Positions 33,143-47,546 of a stretch of 64,000 nucleotides of DNA are shown here, piece by piece. The stretch spans positions 520,168-584,167 of the forward strand of contig NW_005199601.1 of assembly GCF_000372725.1 (NCBI RefSeq). The letters run 5' to 3'. Position 1 is the first letter of the stretch. Every line of letters begins with the position of its first letter. The notes beneath the pieces were generated by a model. It was not told the origin of the DNA, searched no databases, and saw only the letters and a list, made by a program, of their open reading frames with translations. Source of the DNA: Emiliania huxleyi CCMP1516 (Eukaryota; Haptophyta; Isochrysidales; Noelaerhabdaceae). The position numbers and the translations under genes are program-made.

Positions 33143-33390
33143 CCCGCCCGCGGCCGCCGCTGGCCGGGCCGGAAGCGGCGGCGTTGGCCCGTGTGGCCCC
33201 GGCTGCTCTCGCACGACGGGAGACGGAGGTCTCGGCCGAGGGGGGCGAGGGGCCGAAGGCAGCTCCGGCCGTCTCGGGGGCCGCGAGTCCCCTCGACGGC
33301 GACGGCGAGTCGGACACCGGCTCGCTGCTCGGGATGAGCGACTGGGAGCGGGACCTCGCCCGGCAGTCCGACTCGGACGAGGAGGACTAG
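31192..33390 (+). CDS. 2OG-Fe(II) oxygenase-like domain fused to a MazG-like pyrophosphohydrolase
   Basis: Exon 1 is 31192..32493, exon 2 32651..about 32707, exon 3 32815..33390. The N-terminal part has GWHQDGHA (H-x-D, residues about 136-138), a distal VLHRTP (His about 227) and RPMARLVFYG, the H-x-D...H...R layout of 2OG oxygenases. After an acidic Glu-rich stretch comes VDRLGEVCPWTARQRAADLL, then LLE-VEEVLRAK, then RLGDVLFDVLLLIRVAARD...LRRRAPYVSG, the MazG order. A poly-Pro run (33055-33138) and an acidic tail SDWERDLARQSDSDEED end it. Intron 1 (GT-AG) has GTGGAGG at both junctions; intron 2 seems to use a GG-type donor, so exon 2's end is tentative. Faces VPS50 head to head with 77 bp between starts. 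Confidence 0.65.
33056..33138 (+). repeat. CCG trinucleotide tract coding poly-Pro
   Basis: About 27 consecutive CCG codons within the 2OG-MazG gene; prone to length change. Confidence 0.9.
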
Positions 33391-33432
33391 TTGTGTGCAG
33401 TCCTTTCCTCCGAGCAGGTAATTAAAAGCTCT

Positions 33433-33990
33433 TCACACACACGAACTCAAGATGCTAGCAAACGGATGCGGCGGGGGTGGGCGGGCTGGCGTAGCGACCG
33501 CGCCCGCCGAGGGGCGGAGAAGCGGGCCGAGGCCGAGGAGGAGGAGAAGGAGTCCGAGAATGACTGGGCACGGGGCAGCTGACCGTTTATTCAGGATTGG
33601 CGCCGGCTCCTTTTCCGACACCCTGGGTGGCGGCAGCTGCTCAAACATTGGCGGCGGCGGTTCCGGCGACGGGAGAGAATGTGCCGCGAGGTCCGACTGT
33701 GGCGAAGGAACGGGCGTAGTCGGCGACGCCGGCGCAACGGCGGGCGAGGCCACCGCAGAGACAATCTCCTTCGCTTCTCTCGAATCGGTGTCGTCAATCA
33801 ATGCCTCCAGCTTCAACGTCTCGGCGGCAGAAGCCGCAGATGACTCAATCAGCGCCGCGAGGTGTTCGCGCTGGCTTCCCGCGAGCATCGAGCAGCTGTT
33901 GAGCGCTGTCAGAGCGGTGTTTCGATATCGTTCAAAGCTTTCAGTTCGAGAGCGTCGTGTAAAGGGGGAGAATATGTGGAACATGCACAA
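33433..33990 (-). CDS. Hypothetical protein with C-terminal hydrophobic segment
   Basis: 185 residues, not recognised. An N-terminal helical part (LTALNSCSMLAGSQREHLAALIESSAASAAETLKLE, shown in pieces: TALNSCSMLAGSQREHLAAL) is followed by a Pro/Ser-rich linker and then CPVILGLLLLLLGLGPLL near the C-terminus, which could be a tail anchor. Only this exon is visible; it may be part of a larger gene. The motif GAGCTTTTAA lies just 3' of the stop. Confidence 0.35.
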   Translation of the reverse strand: MCMFHIFSPFTRRSRTESFERYRNTALTALNSCSMLAGSQREHLAALIESSAASAAETLKLEALIDDTDSREAKEIVSAVASPAVAPASPTTPVPSPQSDLAAHSLPSPEPPPPMFEQLPPPRVSEKEPAPILNKRSAAPCPVILGLLLLLLGLGPLLRPSAGAVATPARPPPPHPFASILSSCV

Positions 33991-34091
33991 TCCTCAGGGC
34001 GAGGCGCGACGTTCAGTCTTGTTCACGACATTTCATGACTAGGGGAGACAGGACGTAGGACGATTGGGATTTCTTAGTGGACACTGAGCCC

Positions 34092-37518
<3,427 letters not shown>

Positions 37519-38116
37519 GAAGAGTAAATTAAAAGCTCATGTGGTTGGAGAAGGGGAATTGGGTCTGTGTGTGTGTGTGTGTGTGTCACACTCACTCACT
37601 CACACAATTGGTCGTGCACAAATTCAACCTCCCATACGTTTGTCTCCTCCTTTCCTCGGGCTGTTCCATCTCCCCATCTCCTTCCAACCTAGGCGGGGCG
37701 GGGGGGCGCGCGGGCGCGGAGTGCGGTGCGGTGTGGGTGTGTGCGTGTCGTGCGGCTACAGCAGATGACCGTCGGTGTCCGTCTGTATTATTATTAACAA
37801 CGAAGGCGCTCTCAAGAAACAAATCACACCGCTGCGCATTCATCACATATGGGGGACAGAACGCCGGCCGCACCCGGCGTGCTAGCTATCTCCGCTTCAA
37901 CCGGCGCAACATGCACTCTTGATGAGCAAGTTGACGGTGGTATTGACTTCGTCGTGCGTCCCTGCGTCCGCGCGTCAAGGCTGGCGGCTACATGCCCTCC
38001 TCCCCTCAGCCTCGGCGGCGGGCCCGAACGGCGGGAGATAATGCGAGCGCTGCCACGCAGCCCGCCGTGCACCGCGCCCACAGCACGCCCGAGCTTCGCA
38101 GCGCTGGCCGGCTGAT
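37519..38116. repeat. Intergenic with GT microsatellite and full copy of dispersed repeat R
   Basis: A GT array at 37565..37585, then repeat R (37626..37815): CTCCCATACGT..., CCATCTCC, GGCGGGGCGGGG, GTGTGCGTG, then TATTAACAACGAAGGCGCTC. It is homologous to 60652..60838 (inverted) and to part of 10130..10227. A plus-strand open segment at 37992..38340 (LGFLPRVSIRLDRHAGG) looks coding-like, but I cannot place it. Confidence 0.6.
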
Positions 38117-39800
38117 TCAGGTCACCACCATTGCGAGCGAGGAGGACGCCGCGGGCGCGAAGCTTGGCTTCCTGCCGCGCGTGAGCATTCGGCTGGACCG
38201 GCACGCGGGCGGTGCTGACGTTTCGGCGAGCCACGGTGGCGACGCGGCGCGCCGCTCCGTCAGCCTGGTCGTGAAGCGCAGGCCGCGGCCAGGCAAGGTG
38301 GTACAACGGACGTCGCCCGCGGGGAAAAGTTGGGGGGGGGGGGGGGGGGGCGAGGCAGCGTATATGAACAGGAATGGTGACGGACAGTTTTCGACCGCGC
38401 CAAAAGTAGTGGACAAAGGGGCGAGGCTTCCGAGTGCCTTGTCCCATGCCACACGCATGTCTCTCGCTGTCGGGACGGGCACATTCTTGTTGCTCCGACG
38501 TAGCACCTCGGCGTGTGGGCCGTTGTACTCTCGCCCGATGCAGAAAATGTGCCCCTCCGTCATCGGCAGAGGCTCGAACCCGAAAGCGACAAGTCGCTGC
38601 TGTATCGCCTGACAGGCGCATCTCTGCGGCCTTTTCGGGTCGCTGACATTGGAGAGTCTCTCGACGACATTTTTCTGCCGCACCGTCACTATCTTGATCC
38701 TTTGGCAGTGCCACTCAATGATGTGTTCCGGCCAAGGTTGCCGCCTCACTAGCTCATCGAGGTAGGCTCGAAGCGGGCGAGCGTCTACTCCTGGTACGAA
38801 AGGTAACCTCACCTCAATCAGATCCCGTGTGAGACCCGCATACCTGGTCTCGTACTCTGTCCAGAGCATACGTCTCATACGCAGCCATGTAGATTTGTCG
38901 CTGTAATTCCTCCTTTTCCATAAAAAGCCCATTTCTTCTTCTGTCCCGTCGCAAAGTTCTTTACGGACGTCCGCGAAGAAGTCCTGCGCCGACGCGTCCT
39001 CAGCTCTCACATGCCAAGCGCTGCTCGCGAGCAGGAAAGCTGCGCTGCTCACACGCTCCGGTTCAGCCGCCATGTGTCTCGCAATAACGGTGAAGCTTCC
39101 ATCATCGTTTCCAGAACGTATCGCCTCCAGTCCGTCACGAAAGCTCATCGCACAATCATTGTGCGTAGCGATGCTCCAGTGAGCGTACCTTTCCTGAAGG
39201 TATCTCCAGCTGGACACGTGCATGCCTCCACGACGATAGCTGACTGTGAAGCTAAAGCTCTCGCCCTCAACGTTATCCTCTGCCTCTCGCAGGATGGTGC
39301 CAAGGTTGAAGCATCTGCGTGTCTCGCCTTCCCGCCAAAAGGTGGCAAAACCCCGCCGCCTCCTCGTCTCCCCTTGTCCCTCACGATCACCGCCCCGCAA
39401 CCGTAGGTGCATCTGGAGCGGATCTCTCCACGGTGGGATGCCTGGTCTCTTCCGGGTCCTCTCCGCCCGGTTCATCTTTTTCATCTCTTCTCTGTATGTG
39501 GGCTGGCTCTTCCAGAACCTAGTTCCTCGCTCTTCCATGTTGAGCTTTGGTCGCAGTGTGCGGATCAGTCTCCTCTCCACTCGCTGCGCCTCCCGTTTGC
39601 TCGCGCACACAACAAGCGGCGTAAAAATTGCCACACCGACGGCACCGCTCGAGCAAAGCCCCAACACCTCGGCCGGGTCGTCGTCGGCGCGCGGGCCGCC
39701 GAAGGACGCCGCCCAAGCTGGCGGGCGCCGCGAGAGAGCCGTCCGCTGGCGGTCGCCGTGCGACACACCGCCCTCTCTGACGTAGCCGCCGCGTCTCGAC
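38117..39800 (-). mobile_element. Retroelement N-terminal ORF with GIY-YIG-like nuclease half, truncated
   Basis: The minus ORF includes REAQRVERRLIRTLRPKLN (about 39586..39530), the Glu-helix and LRPxLN end of GIY-YIG nucleases, then a long helical, Arg/Lys-rich region (WRYLQERYAHWSIATHNDC, FLWKRRNYSDKSTWLRMRR, PWPEHIIEWHCQRIKIV) and FCIGREYNGPHAEVLRRSNK, a stretch I associate with the segment just before the RT of algal retroelements. The RT itself is absent: the ORF runs into a G run (38331..38350). A GIY-YIG-first order recalls permuted Penelope-like elements. Its 5' part overlaps the ankyrin gene start on the other strand. Confidence 0.5.
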
Positions 39801-39806
39801 TCGGTG

Positions 39807-41348
39807 ATGGCGCCCGCCGCGACCCCGCCCGCCACGCTGCTCGCCGACATCGCCTCGCTGCGCGCCCACCTCTCCGGCCGGCGGACGCGCGGCAGTCTTG
39901 ACGCGCGGCACGGCACCGAGAGGCAGGACACGCTGCTGACTTGGGCGGCTCGGCACGGGCAGGCCGAGGCGGTGCGGCTGCTGCTTGGGGCCGGCGCGAG
40001 CGTCGGGGCGACGACGGGCGGCGGCGGTGGTAGCAGCGGCGGCGCGTCGGCGCTGCTCATTGCGTGCTCGGAAGGCCACCTCGAGTGCGCCCAAGTGCTT
40101 CAGCAGGCTGGCGCGGCGGTCAACCAAGCCGAGGCCAGAGGCGCCACGCCACTGTACACGGCGTGCCAGAAGGGCCACGTCGAGTGCGTCCGGCTGCTCC
40201 TCGAGGCCAGCGCGGCGGTCAATCAAGCCGCGGAGGACGGCGCCACGCCGCTGCTCATGGCGTGCTTCCAGGGCCACCTCGATATCGCCCAGCTGCTGCG
40301 CGACGCCGGCGCTTCGGTCGACCAGGCCATGAATGACGGCCGCACGCCGCTGCTCATGGCGTGCTGGCAGGGCCACCTCGATATCGTTCGACTGCTGCGC
40401 GACGCCGGCGCTTCGGTCGACCAAGCCCATGACGATGGCGTCACGCCGCTGATAATGGCGTGCCGGATGGGCCACGTCGAGATCGCCCAGCTGCTCCTCG
40501 AGGCTGGCGCGGCGGCCAACCAAGCCCGCAACAACGGCGTCACGCCGCTGCTCGCCGCGTGCCAGGAGGGCCGCCTCGAGTGCGCCCGGCTGCTCCTCGA
40601 GGCCAGCGCGGCGATCGACCAAGCCGACGAGCAAGGCATCACGCCGCTGATCATTGCGTGCCGGCAGGGCCACCTCGAGGTCGCCCGGCTGCTCCTCGAG
40701 ACCGGCGCGGCGGTCGGCCAAGCCACGGAGGACGGCTCCACGCCGCTGCTCGCCGCGTGCCAGGAGGGCCGCCTCGAGACCGCCCGGCTGCTCCTCGAGG
40801 CCGGCGCGGCAGTCTGCCAAGCCCGCAACAACGGCGTCACGCCGCTGCTCATGGCGTGCCACAACGGCCACCTCGAGGTCGCCAAGCTCCTCTCCTCCTA
40901 CGGCGCCTCCCGCGCCGTCGTGCCGCCCGTCGGCACGCCTGAGGAGGTTGCAACCGAAGAAGGCCACGCCGACCTCGCCGCCTGGCTGGTCGCCAGCCGC
41001 GGCTGGATGCCGCTCGCGCACCTTGAGACCCTCACCGCCGCCCGCGTTCTCTCCCTGCTGCGCAGCGGCGCAAGCCTGCACGAGGGCGGGCCGACGCCGC
41101 TGCAGCGCGCCGCGGGCGGCGAGGGCGAGGCGGCGGCGCTGATCCGGCGGGCGGCGGCGCCGTGGTCGCCGGCAAGCCACTCGCTCTTCCCCGCGGCGGC
41201 CCGCGCGCGGGCGGCGCTCCTCGTCCTCTCGCTCTACGAGATCCACGAGCGGCAGCATCTCGACTCGGCAGGAAACACGAACGGCATCGCGGCGCGCGAC
41301 TTTGTCGCGTGCGTGCTGCGTTTCGCGGTCACGCGCGAGACGCAGTAG
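39807..41348 (+). CDS. Ankyrin-repeat protein
   Basis: ATG at 39807 gives 513 residues without introns. After a short N-terminal helix (ATLLADIASLRAHLSG) come about eleven 33-residue ankyrin repeats (xGxTPLLxACxxGHLEVARLLLExGAxVxQAxx) from about residue 45 to 375, nearly identical to one another at DNA level, implying recent internal duplication or gene conversion. The C-terminus (LVLSLYEIHERQHLDSAGNT, DFVACVLRFAVTRE) is not a known domain. A protein-protein interaction role is inferred. The cleanest intron-free gene in the window. Confidence 0.85.
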   Translation: MAPAATPPATLLADIASLRAHLSGRRTRGSLDARHGTERQDTLLTWAARHGQAEAVRLLLGAGASVGATTGGGGGSSGGASALLIACSEGHLECAQVLQQAGAAVNQAEARGATPLYTACQKGHVECVRLLLEASAAVNQAAEDGATPLLMACFQGHLDIAQLLRDAGASVDQAMNDGRTPLLMACWQGHLDIVRLLRDAGASVDQAHDDGVTPLIMACRMGHVEIAQLLLEAGAAANQARNNGVTPLLAACQEGRLECARLLLEASAAIDQADEQGITPLIIACRQGHLEVARLLLETGAAVGQATEDGSTPLLAACQEGRLETARLLLEAGAAVCQARNNGVTPLLMACHNGHLEVAKLLSSYGASRAVVPPVGTPEEVATEEGHADLAAWLVASRGWMPLAHLETLTAARVLSLLRSGASLHEGGPTPLQRAAGGEGEAAALIRRAAAPWSPASHSLFPAAARARAALLVLSLYEIHERQHLDSAGNTNGIAARDFVACVLRFAVTRETQ

Positions 41349-41750
41349 GGAGGAAGGAAGCACAGATTGCCACGTGCACGTCACTCAGACCGCCTCTCGG
41401 CGGCGCGCTTGAGCACGTTGCGGCACCCTCGTTCTCGCTCGGGACGCGAGCGCGCGCCTCGAGGCTTTGATTCACTTACGTCCCTCACCCGCCAAGGCAG
41501 GTGCATATCTGCTAGTCCTAGATCCTAGTGTGTGCTCACACACCACTAGCACTGATCGTCGCAGTTTCTTTTTTGCAGTCGCGCCAGCGGTAGGTCCGAA
41601 TTCTTTAGTGCCAGTGCGCGACCACTCCTCGGCACAGCTGGTAAAATTATTTTTTCTTTTCACTCGCACCTCACTCTCAGGCTCACGCTCCTCAGGCTGC
41701 ACGCCCAGGCGCGTGTCAAGCTCCTGCCTCTGTCCGAGTATGGTGTATGC
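41349..41750. other. Intergenic, no gene recognised
   Basis: Contains GTAAAATTATTTTTTCTTTT near 41640, one of several TAAAATT/CTTTTT motifs in the window, and ends with the target-site duplication of the transposon. Confidence 0.4.
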
Positions 41751-42057
41751 ACTGGTTGGGTAGTAGTCTAAGTTCTGAGCCTCGAGGCTTAGCGGGTCTA
41801 AGTGTGCTCTGGCACGCTGGGTGCTTGCGCGGTCTAAGATCAGCGGGAGCCTCTTACATCGGCTAAGTCGGCCGTGGCACGGCCTGGGGCCAGGAGGCTC
41901 CCACCGTGATCAACGATACGGCGCAGCCCCCACATTTTCTTCGCCTGCGGCGGGCGATCGATCCTCTTCATGCTTAGCAATCGCCGCTTCAGCATCCTCC
42001 TCTTCCGATTTTCGTTGCTGCTCCTTCATTCTTGAGCGACGTCTAGCCAAACAGTTC

Positions 42058-42357
42058 TCACATGACACGAAGCTCCTCAAGCTTAATCAAATGCGTGACG
42101 GTGAAGGCGTGAAGCCTGTGTGTGCTGGTCCTCTTTGAACGATCCGCGCGTGAGGTAGCATAGGGCCTTGTTGGCAGCAGCCAGCTTGTTGCGCTGCTTC
42201 GTTGCGATGAGCTGATTGGGATCGCAGAAGTGCATGCCAAGCACCGCCACGGTCTTGAAGCAGAACACATCGCAACCGCATCGTCCGCACTGCCATCGGC
42301 ATGCCGCGCCCGCCGCTTCGCCGCAGCCGCCTTAAGGCACGCATAGCGGCAGGCCAT
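42058..42357 (-). CDS. Open segment within transposon, zinc-ribbon-like
   Basis: The minus strand encodes QCGRCGCDVFCFKTVAVLGM then HFCDPNQLIATKQRNKLAAA and NKALCYLTRGSFKE. The paired Cys motifs and basic helix suggest a nucleic-acid-binding exon of the element's protein. No start or splice partners resolved. Confidence 0.3.
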   Translation of the reverse strand: MACRYACLKAAAAKRRARHADGSADDAVAMCSASRPWRCLACTSAIPISSSQRSSATSWLLPTRPYATSRADRSKRTSTHRLHAFTVTHLIKLEELRVM

Positions 42358-42609
42358 GGTACGGTGCGCGTACTTGAGCAGGCGTTGCGCGCCGTGAGTA
42401 GCGCACTGGCCCTGGGAGAGGGCGATATGGCGTCGTGCGCGGCATACGTTGGTCGGGACGCGGGTAAACCTGGACTTTTGCAGGTATACCCGGGTTTTAC
42501 CTGAGTTGGCCTTGTGTCGTCTAAATCGCGATTTTTTTCGAGCTCAGACGGCAGCGAGCGACTTTTGCCTGTAGACGTAACTCGGCCTCTGGCCGCCGAC
42601 AGCGCCTAA

Positions 42610-42700
42610 CTCGGGGTCTGGGGCGGAGCCCCAGCCTGGGCGCTGGGGTCTGGGGCTGGCAGCCCCAGCGGGGTGCGGGGCAGAGCCCCGCGAAGAAAAT
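42610..42700. repeat. GC-rich palindrome cluster
   Basis: Three short hairpins in a row (TGGGGCGGAGCCCCA, GGGGCTGGCAGCCCC, GCGGGGCAGAGCCCCGC), inside the transposon. Compact hairpin arrays of this kind can act as terminators or be relics of mobile palindromes. Confidence 0.7.
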
Positions 42701-42798
42701 TTTGCATTTTTAGCGCCAAAACCCGACCAAAAATAGGCTGTGAGCTGCTGCCCAAGAGCCCCCAAACAAGAGCGCAATGTATACAAATCTCGTACAAT

Positions 42799-42835
<37 letters not shown>

Positions 42836-42863
42836 TTCATACTCATGCAGTGGTGTGTACAGA

Positions 42864-43907
<1,044 letters not shown>

Positions 43908-44169
43908 TCACGGCGGTCACGCTGTGCGCACCTTGAGTCGCGAGGGCGATGCCGCGACGGTTACCCGACGTCGGACGGACGTGCCACAGTGGTACCAGGG
44001 TGCAGGCATGAATGGGTCTGACCTCGAAAAAAATCGCGATCTAAGTTCATGGCCCCCGACCATACAGCGTCTAAGTCTGAGCCCGGCTCCGTGCGGGGGC
44101 TAAGTTGAGCGCTCGCTCGCTGCAGAGGCTAAGTGTAGAGCGACCCTCTAGCCCTACTACCCAACCATT

Positions 44170-45242
44170 GTGTATGCCGAGGCCGGCGCAGATCGCGCCA
44201 CCCGGCCACAGCCTGCAGCACAGCCTGCTCGACGAGGGCGCGTGGGAGGAGCGCGTGGCGCGCGACCTCGTCCCGGACCAGCGCGGCCTCATCGTCGCGG
44301 TCGACCACTTCCTGTCACCCTGGGTGGCTCTCTCGCTCGCGTTCCGTTCGCGTGCCGGCTGGTCCCCAGTTCGAATCGGTGGGGGGAGGGGGGGGGCCTC
44401 CTCGGCCTCCTCGGCCTCCTCGGCCTTCTCGACATTCTCGACATTCTCGACTGCTTGACGCACGCGACGCGCGCGGCACCGGTCGTTTTGCTCGCCGGGC
44501 GGCCCACACGCCGCCCCGTCTCGCGCTTCCTCGCGTGCTCGGGCCCCGGCGGGCAGCACCTCGTCTGGTGCTCTGCTAGTCGCTAAATGTGCTGCTGTTT
44601 GGCGCATTGTGTCAGGGCTACTAGGGGTGGCACGCGGAGCTGCGGTATCCACCCGTCTCAGCTCGCTGCCGATCTCTACTACCCCCCGCGTGGCGTGCAC
44701 GGGGGGCGTCGGGTATCCCGTGTGTCCGGCGGGCGGGGCGCGCACCATGCTGCTTGAGGGTGACCGTCGGGCGCTCCGGGCAGGCCCATATTCAGTCCTG
44801 TGCCCAGTGTCGTGCGAGGGAGGCGTCACGAAAATTCTTTTTTTCGAGAGTTGGTTTGTGTAAATTCTTTTTTTCGAAGCCCAGCGGGGAGGTGCACCCT
44901 GTGCGAGGTAGTGTGACAAGCTTCGCGGGCACCTCGCACGACGGGGGCGGGGGTGACGGTGGCGGCGGGCTCGGTGGCGGCGGCGAGGGCGGCGGCGGTG
45001 AGGGGGCGGAGGGGGAGAGGGCGGAGGGGGAGAGGGCGGGGGAGGGCTCGGCGGTGGCGGAGACGGGGGTGGTGGCGAGGGCGGCGGAGGCTCTGCCGAG
45101 AGGGTCATCGCCGGCTTAGGCGGAGCGGCGGGCCCTTCGAGCTTCGTTACAGAGACAACAAAGACATTTCACCCCTCGGGCTGTTGTTGCAGACAGAAAA
45201 ACAAATGGGGGCGCGTGCGCGCAAGGTCGCGGATCTCAATTC
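44170..45242. other. Intergenic with dispersed repeat copy and GGC/GAG-rich arrays
   Basis: Holds the second copy (44446..44609) of the repeat at 14606..14770 and short GGCCTCCTC and TTCTCGACA arrays at 44395-44450. Two AAATTCTTTTTTTCGA motifs lie 33 bp apart (44830, 44860), and GGGGGAGAG-type repeats occur at 45000-45060. No gene supported. Confidence 0.5.
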
Positions 45243-46772
45243 TTGTTCTGTAGGTTTGCTGGGAAGATTCTTTTTCTCGCGACAGTTCGCACCTGTGTCG
45301 AGCCTGTGTGCTGTGAGAGAGAGTTGTTTTGTTTAAATTCTTTTTCTCGCGATGTCCCGCGCCGCCGCTCGCGCCGCCTCGCCTCCGGTTCCACCGCCGC
45401 GCCCTCGCCAGACACGCCGCCGCCCACCCGCCTCCTCGACCTCCCCACGGACCTCCTCGTGCGCGCCATCTCTCGCTGCGACCCCGCCGACATCGCTCGT
45501 GTCGCGGCCGTCTCGCTGCTCTTCCACGCCTCGCTTGCGCTGGAGGGCATCCGCCTGTGGGCGCAAGAGCGCGGCTTCGAGCTGCCGGCGCAGCCAGAGG
45601 GCGAGAACTGCACTGTGCGGTGGCTGTGCTATTCTGCGCTGCTGCGCGAGTCCAACCCGCCGGCGAGCGCGGCTGCAGGCAATCGGCACAGCCTCTTCAT
45701 CGACGGCGAGGGGCGGCTCTCGTCGTGCGGAACGGCTGAGAGCTGGCTGCCGGGACTGCTCGGGCACGGCGATGGCGTGACGCAGCTCAACACGCCGACA
45801 CGCCTCCCTTCCCCGCTGGACGGCGAGCGCGTCGTGAGCGTGACGGCTGGAGATGGTCACAGCCTAGCCCTCGCCGCCAACGGCAGCGTCTGGAGCTGGG
45901 GCGGTGGAGGTGCTGGCCAGCTGGGCCACGGCGACGAGCAGAACCAGTTGCTGCCCAAGAAGGTCGAGGTGTTGGCTGGCCTGCGCATCGTCGCTGTGTC
46001 GGCTGCAGGCGGGCACAGCCTCGCCATCACCGCCGACGGAGCCGTCTGGAGCTGGGGCTATGGAGGCGGCGGCCGCTTGGGCCACGGCGACCAGCAGCCG
46101 CAGCTACTGCCAAAGAAGGTCGAGGCCTTTGCTGGGCGGCGCGTCGTCGCTGTCTCGGCTGGATACGCACACAGCATCGCCCTCACCGCCGATGGAGAGG
46201 TCTGGAGCTGGGGCGGTGGAAGTTTTGGCATGCTGGGCCACGGCGACGAGCAGCGCCAGCAGCTGCCGAAGAAGATCGAGGCCTTCGCTGGTCGGCGTGT
46301 CGTGGCTGCGACGGCTGGGTCGTACCACAGCCTCGCCCTCACCGCCGACGGCGCTGTCTGGAGCTGGGGCTGCGGAGGCTTGGGCCGGTTGGGCCACGGC
46401 GACCAGCAGCACCAGCTGCTGCCCAAGAAGGTCGAGGCGTTGGCTGGCCTGCGCGTCGTCGCTGTCTCGGTGGGAGGGGGGCACAGCCTCGCCATTACTG
46501 CTGACGGCGCCGTCTGGAGCTGGGGCCGTGGAGGCGACGGCAGGCTGGGCCACGGCAACGAGCAGCGCCAGCTGCTGCCGAAGAAGGTCGCGGCCTTGGC
46601 TGGGCAGCGCGTCGTCGCTGTCTCTGCCGGAGTCTACCACAGCATCGCCCGCACCGCCGACGGCGCCGTCTTAACCTGGGGCGGGGGCGGCGACGGCTGC
46701 CTAGGCCACGGAGAGGTCCTGTCGAACCAGCTGCTGCCCAAGAAGGTCGGGGCGTGGGCGCCGGGGCAGTGA
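45243..46772 (+). CDS. RCC1-repeat protein with F-box-like N-terminus
   Basis: An F-box-like segment (RLLDLPTDLLVRAISRC, then LLFHASLALEG) precedes about seven RCC1 repeats of the form VVAVSAGxxHSLALTADGxVWSWGxGGxGxLGHGxxQxQLLPKKVEAxAG, ending at 46772. The repeats would form a seven-bladed propeller. No in-frame ATG precedes the F-box-like part; an ATG at 45351 is in another frame, so an intron or indel in the first 100 bp, or a non-ATG start, has to be assumed. Two copies of ATTCTTTTTCTCGCGA lie at the 5' end (about 45268 and 45338). The role, presumably a substrate adaptor, is inferred. Confidence 0.75.
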   Translation: MFCRFAGKILFLATVRTCVEPVCCERELFCLNSFSRDVPRRRSRRLASGSTAAPSPDTPPPTRLLDLPTDLLVRAISRCDPADIARVAAVSLLFHASLALEGIRLWAQERGFELPAQPEGENCTVRWLCYSALLRESNPPASAAAGNRHSLFIDGEGRLSSCGTAESWLPGLLGHGDGVTQLNTPTRLPSPLDGERVVSVTAGDGHSLALAANGSVWSWGGGGAGQLGHGDEQNQLLPKKVEVLAGLRIVAVSAAGGHSLAITADGAVWSWGYGGGGRLGHGDQQPQLLPKKVEAFAGRRVVAVSAGYAHSIALTADGEVWSWGGGSFGMLGHGDEQRQQLPKKIEAFAGRRVVAATAGSYHSLALTADGAVWSWGCGGLGRLGHGDQQHQLLPKKVEALAGLRVVAVSVGGGHSLAITADGAVWSWGRGGDGRLGHGNEQRQLLPKKVAALAGQRVVAVSAGVYHSIARTADGAVLTWGGGGDGCLGHGEVLSNQLLPKKVGAWAPGQ

Positions 46773-46908
46773 TGAGAAGGGCGGTAGGGTGCAAGTGACG
46801 TCAGTGATGCCCCCTTCTCCGACTGCCCCGTGCTATGCGCCGAGCCCCGCGGCTTGCCACGCGCCCTCCTGCCCCCGTCCGTTGCTGGTCTCGGTCGGAA
46901 TGGAGGCT

Positions 46909-46941
<33 letters not shown>

Positions 46942-47546
46942 CGTAGAGAGAGCACGTCCACGTAAAGCCGTACCACGACCACGTGAGCGGTGAGCAGTGT
47001 TGTCGTAAAATTCTTTTTGAGCTAGCCTTCGATGTTAGGAAACAAAGCAAGGCGGACATGGCATATCGCTCTCGGGCCCACAGACATCACACTAGTGAGG
47101 CGGGGGGGTCGCCCCGGTGCCCCCCGCGCGCTGGCCGTGCCAACGGTCCGGCGCTGGGGTCCGCTGGGCCGCCTCAGAGCAACGAAACTATTTTTTCCTG
47201 CATCCTGGAACGGCTGACCGAGAATTGGCTGATTGAATTTGAGCAGCCTCGCTCTCAATCCCACAGTCGCGAAAAGGATTTTGAGCAGTACTCCTCGCAA
47301 TCGCAACGCACGTCCGTGGCGCGTGGGAGTGTGGCCGTGGGCGTGTGGTAGCGCTCGCAATCTCCTCCCAAAGTGCAAAGATGCAACGATTGCTACCTGC
47401 ACAGATGGAGCTCCCACAATCGCTCCAGTCGCGAGCGCTTGTGAGCGCGCCGGGAGGGTCTCCTCAACACACGGAGCGCCCCCTCCCGCTCTAGCCTCTG
47501 GCTGGCGCCCTGCACACCCAAGCTTGCGCATCATCATCCGCGGCCT
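46773..47546. other. Intergenic, no gene recognised
   Basis: Between convergent RCC1 and kelch genes. Holds a GA microsatellite (46915..46942) and one GTAAAATTCTTTTTGAGC motif at about 47005. Confidence 0.5.

Noticed and set aside
40223-40885. 220-codon minus-strand ORF
   Set aside because: Antisense of the ankyrin repeats; its repetitive pattern derives from them.
44355-44395. GTTCGAATC-like T-loop suggesting a tRNA gene
   Set aside because: The flanking bases do not form a T stem, and no matching D or anticodon arm is present.
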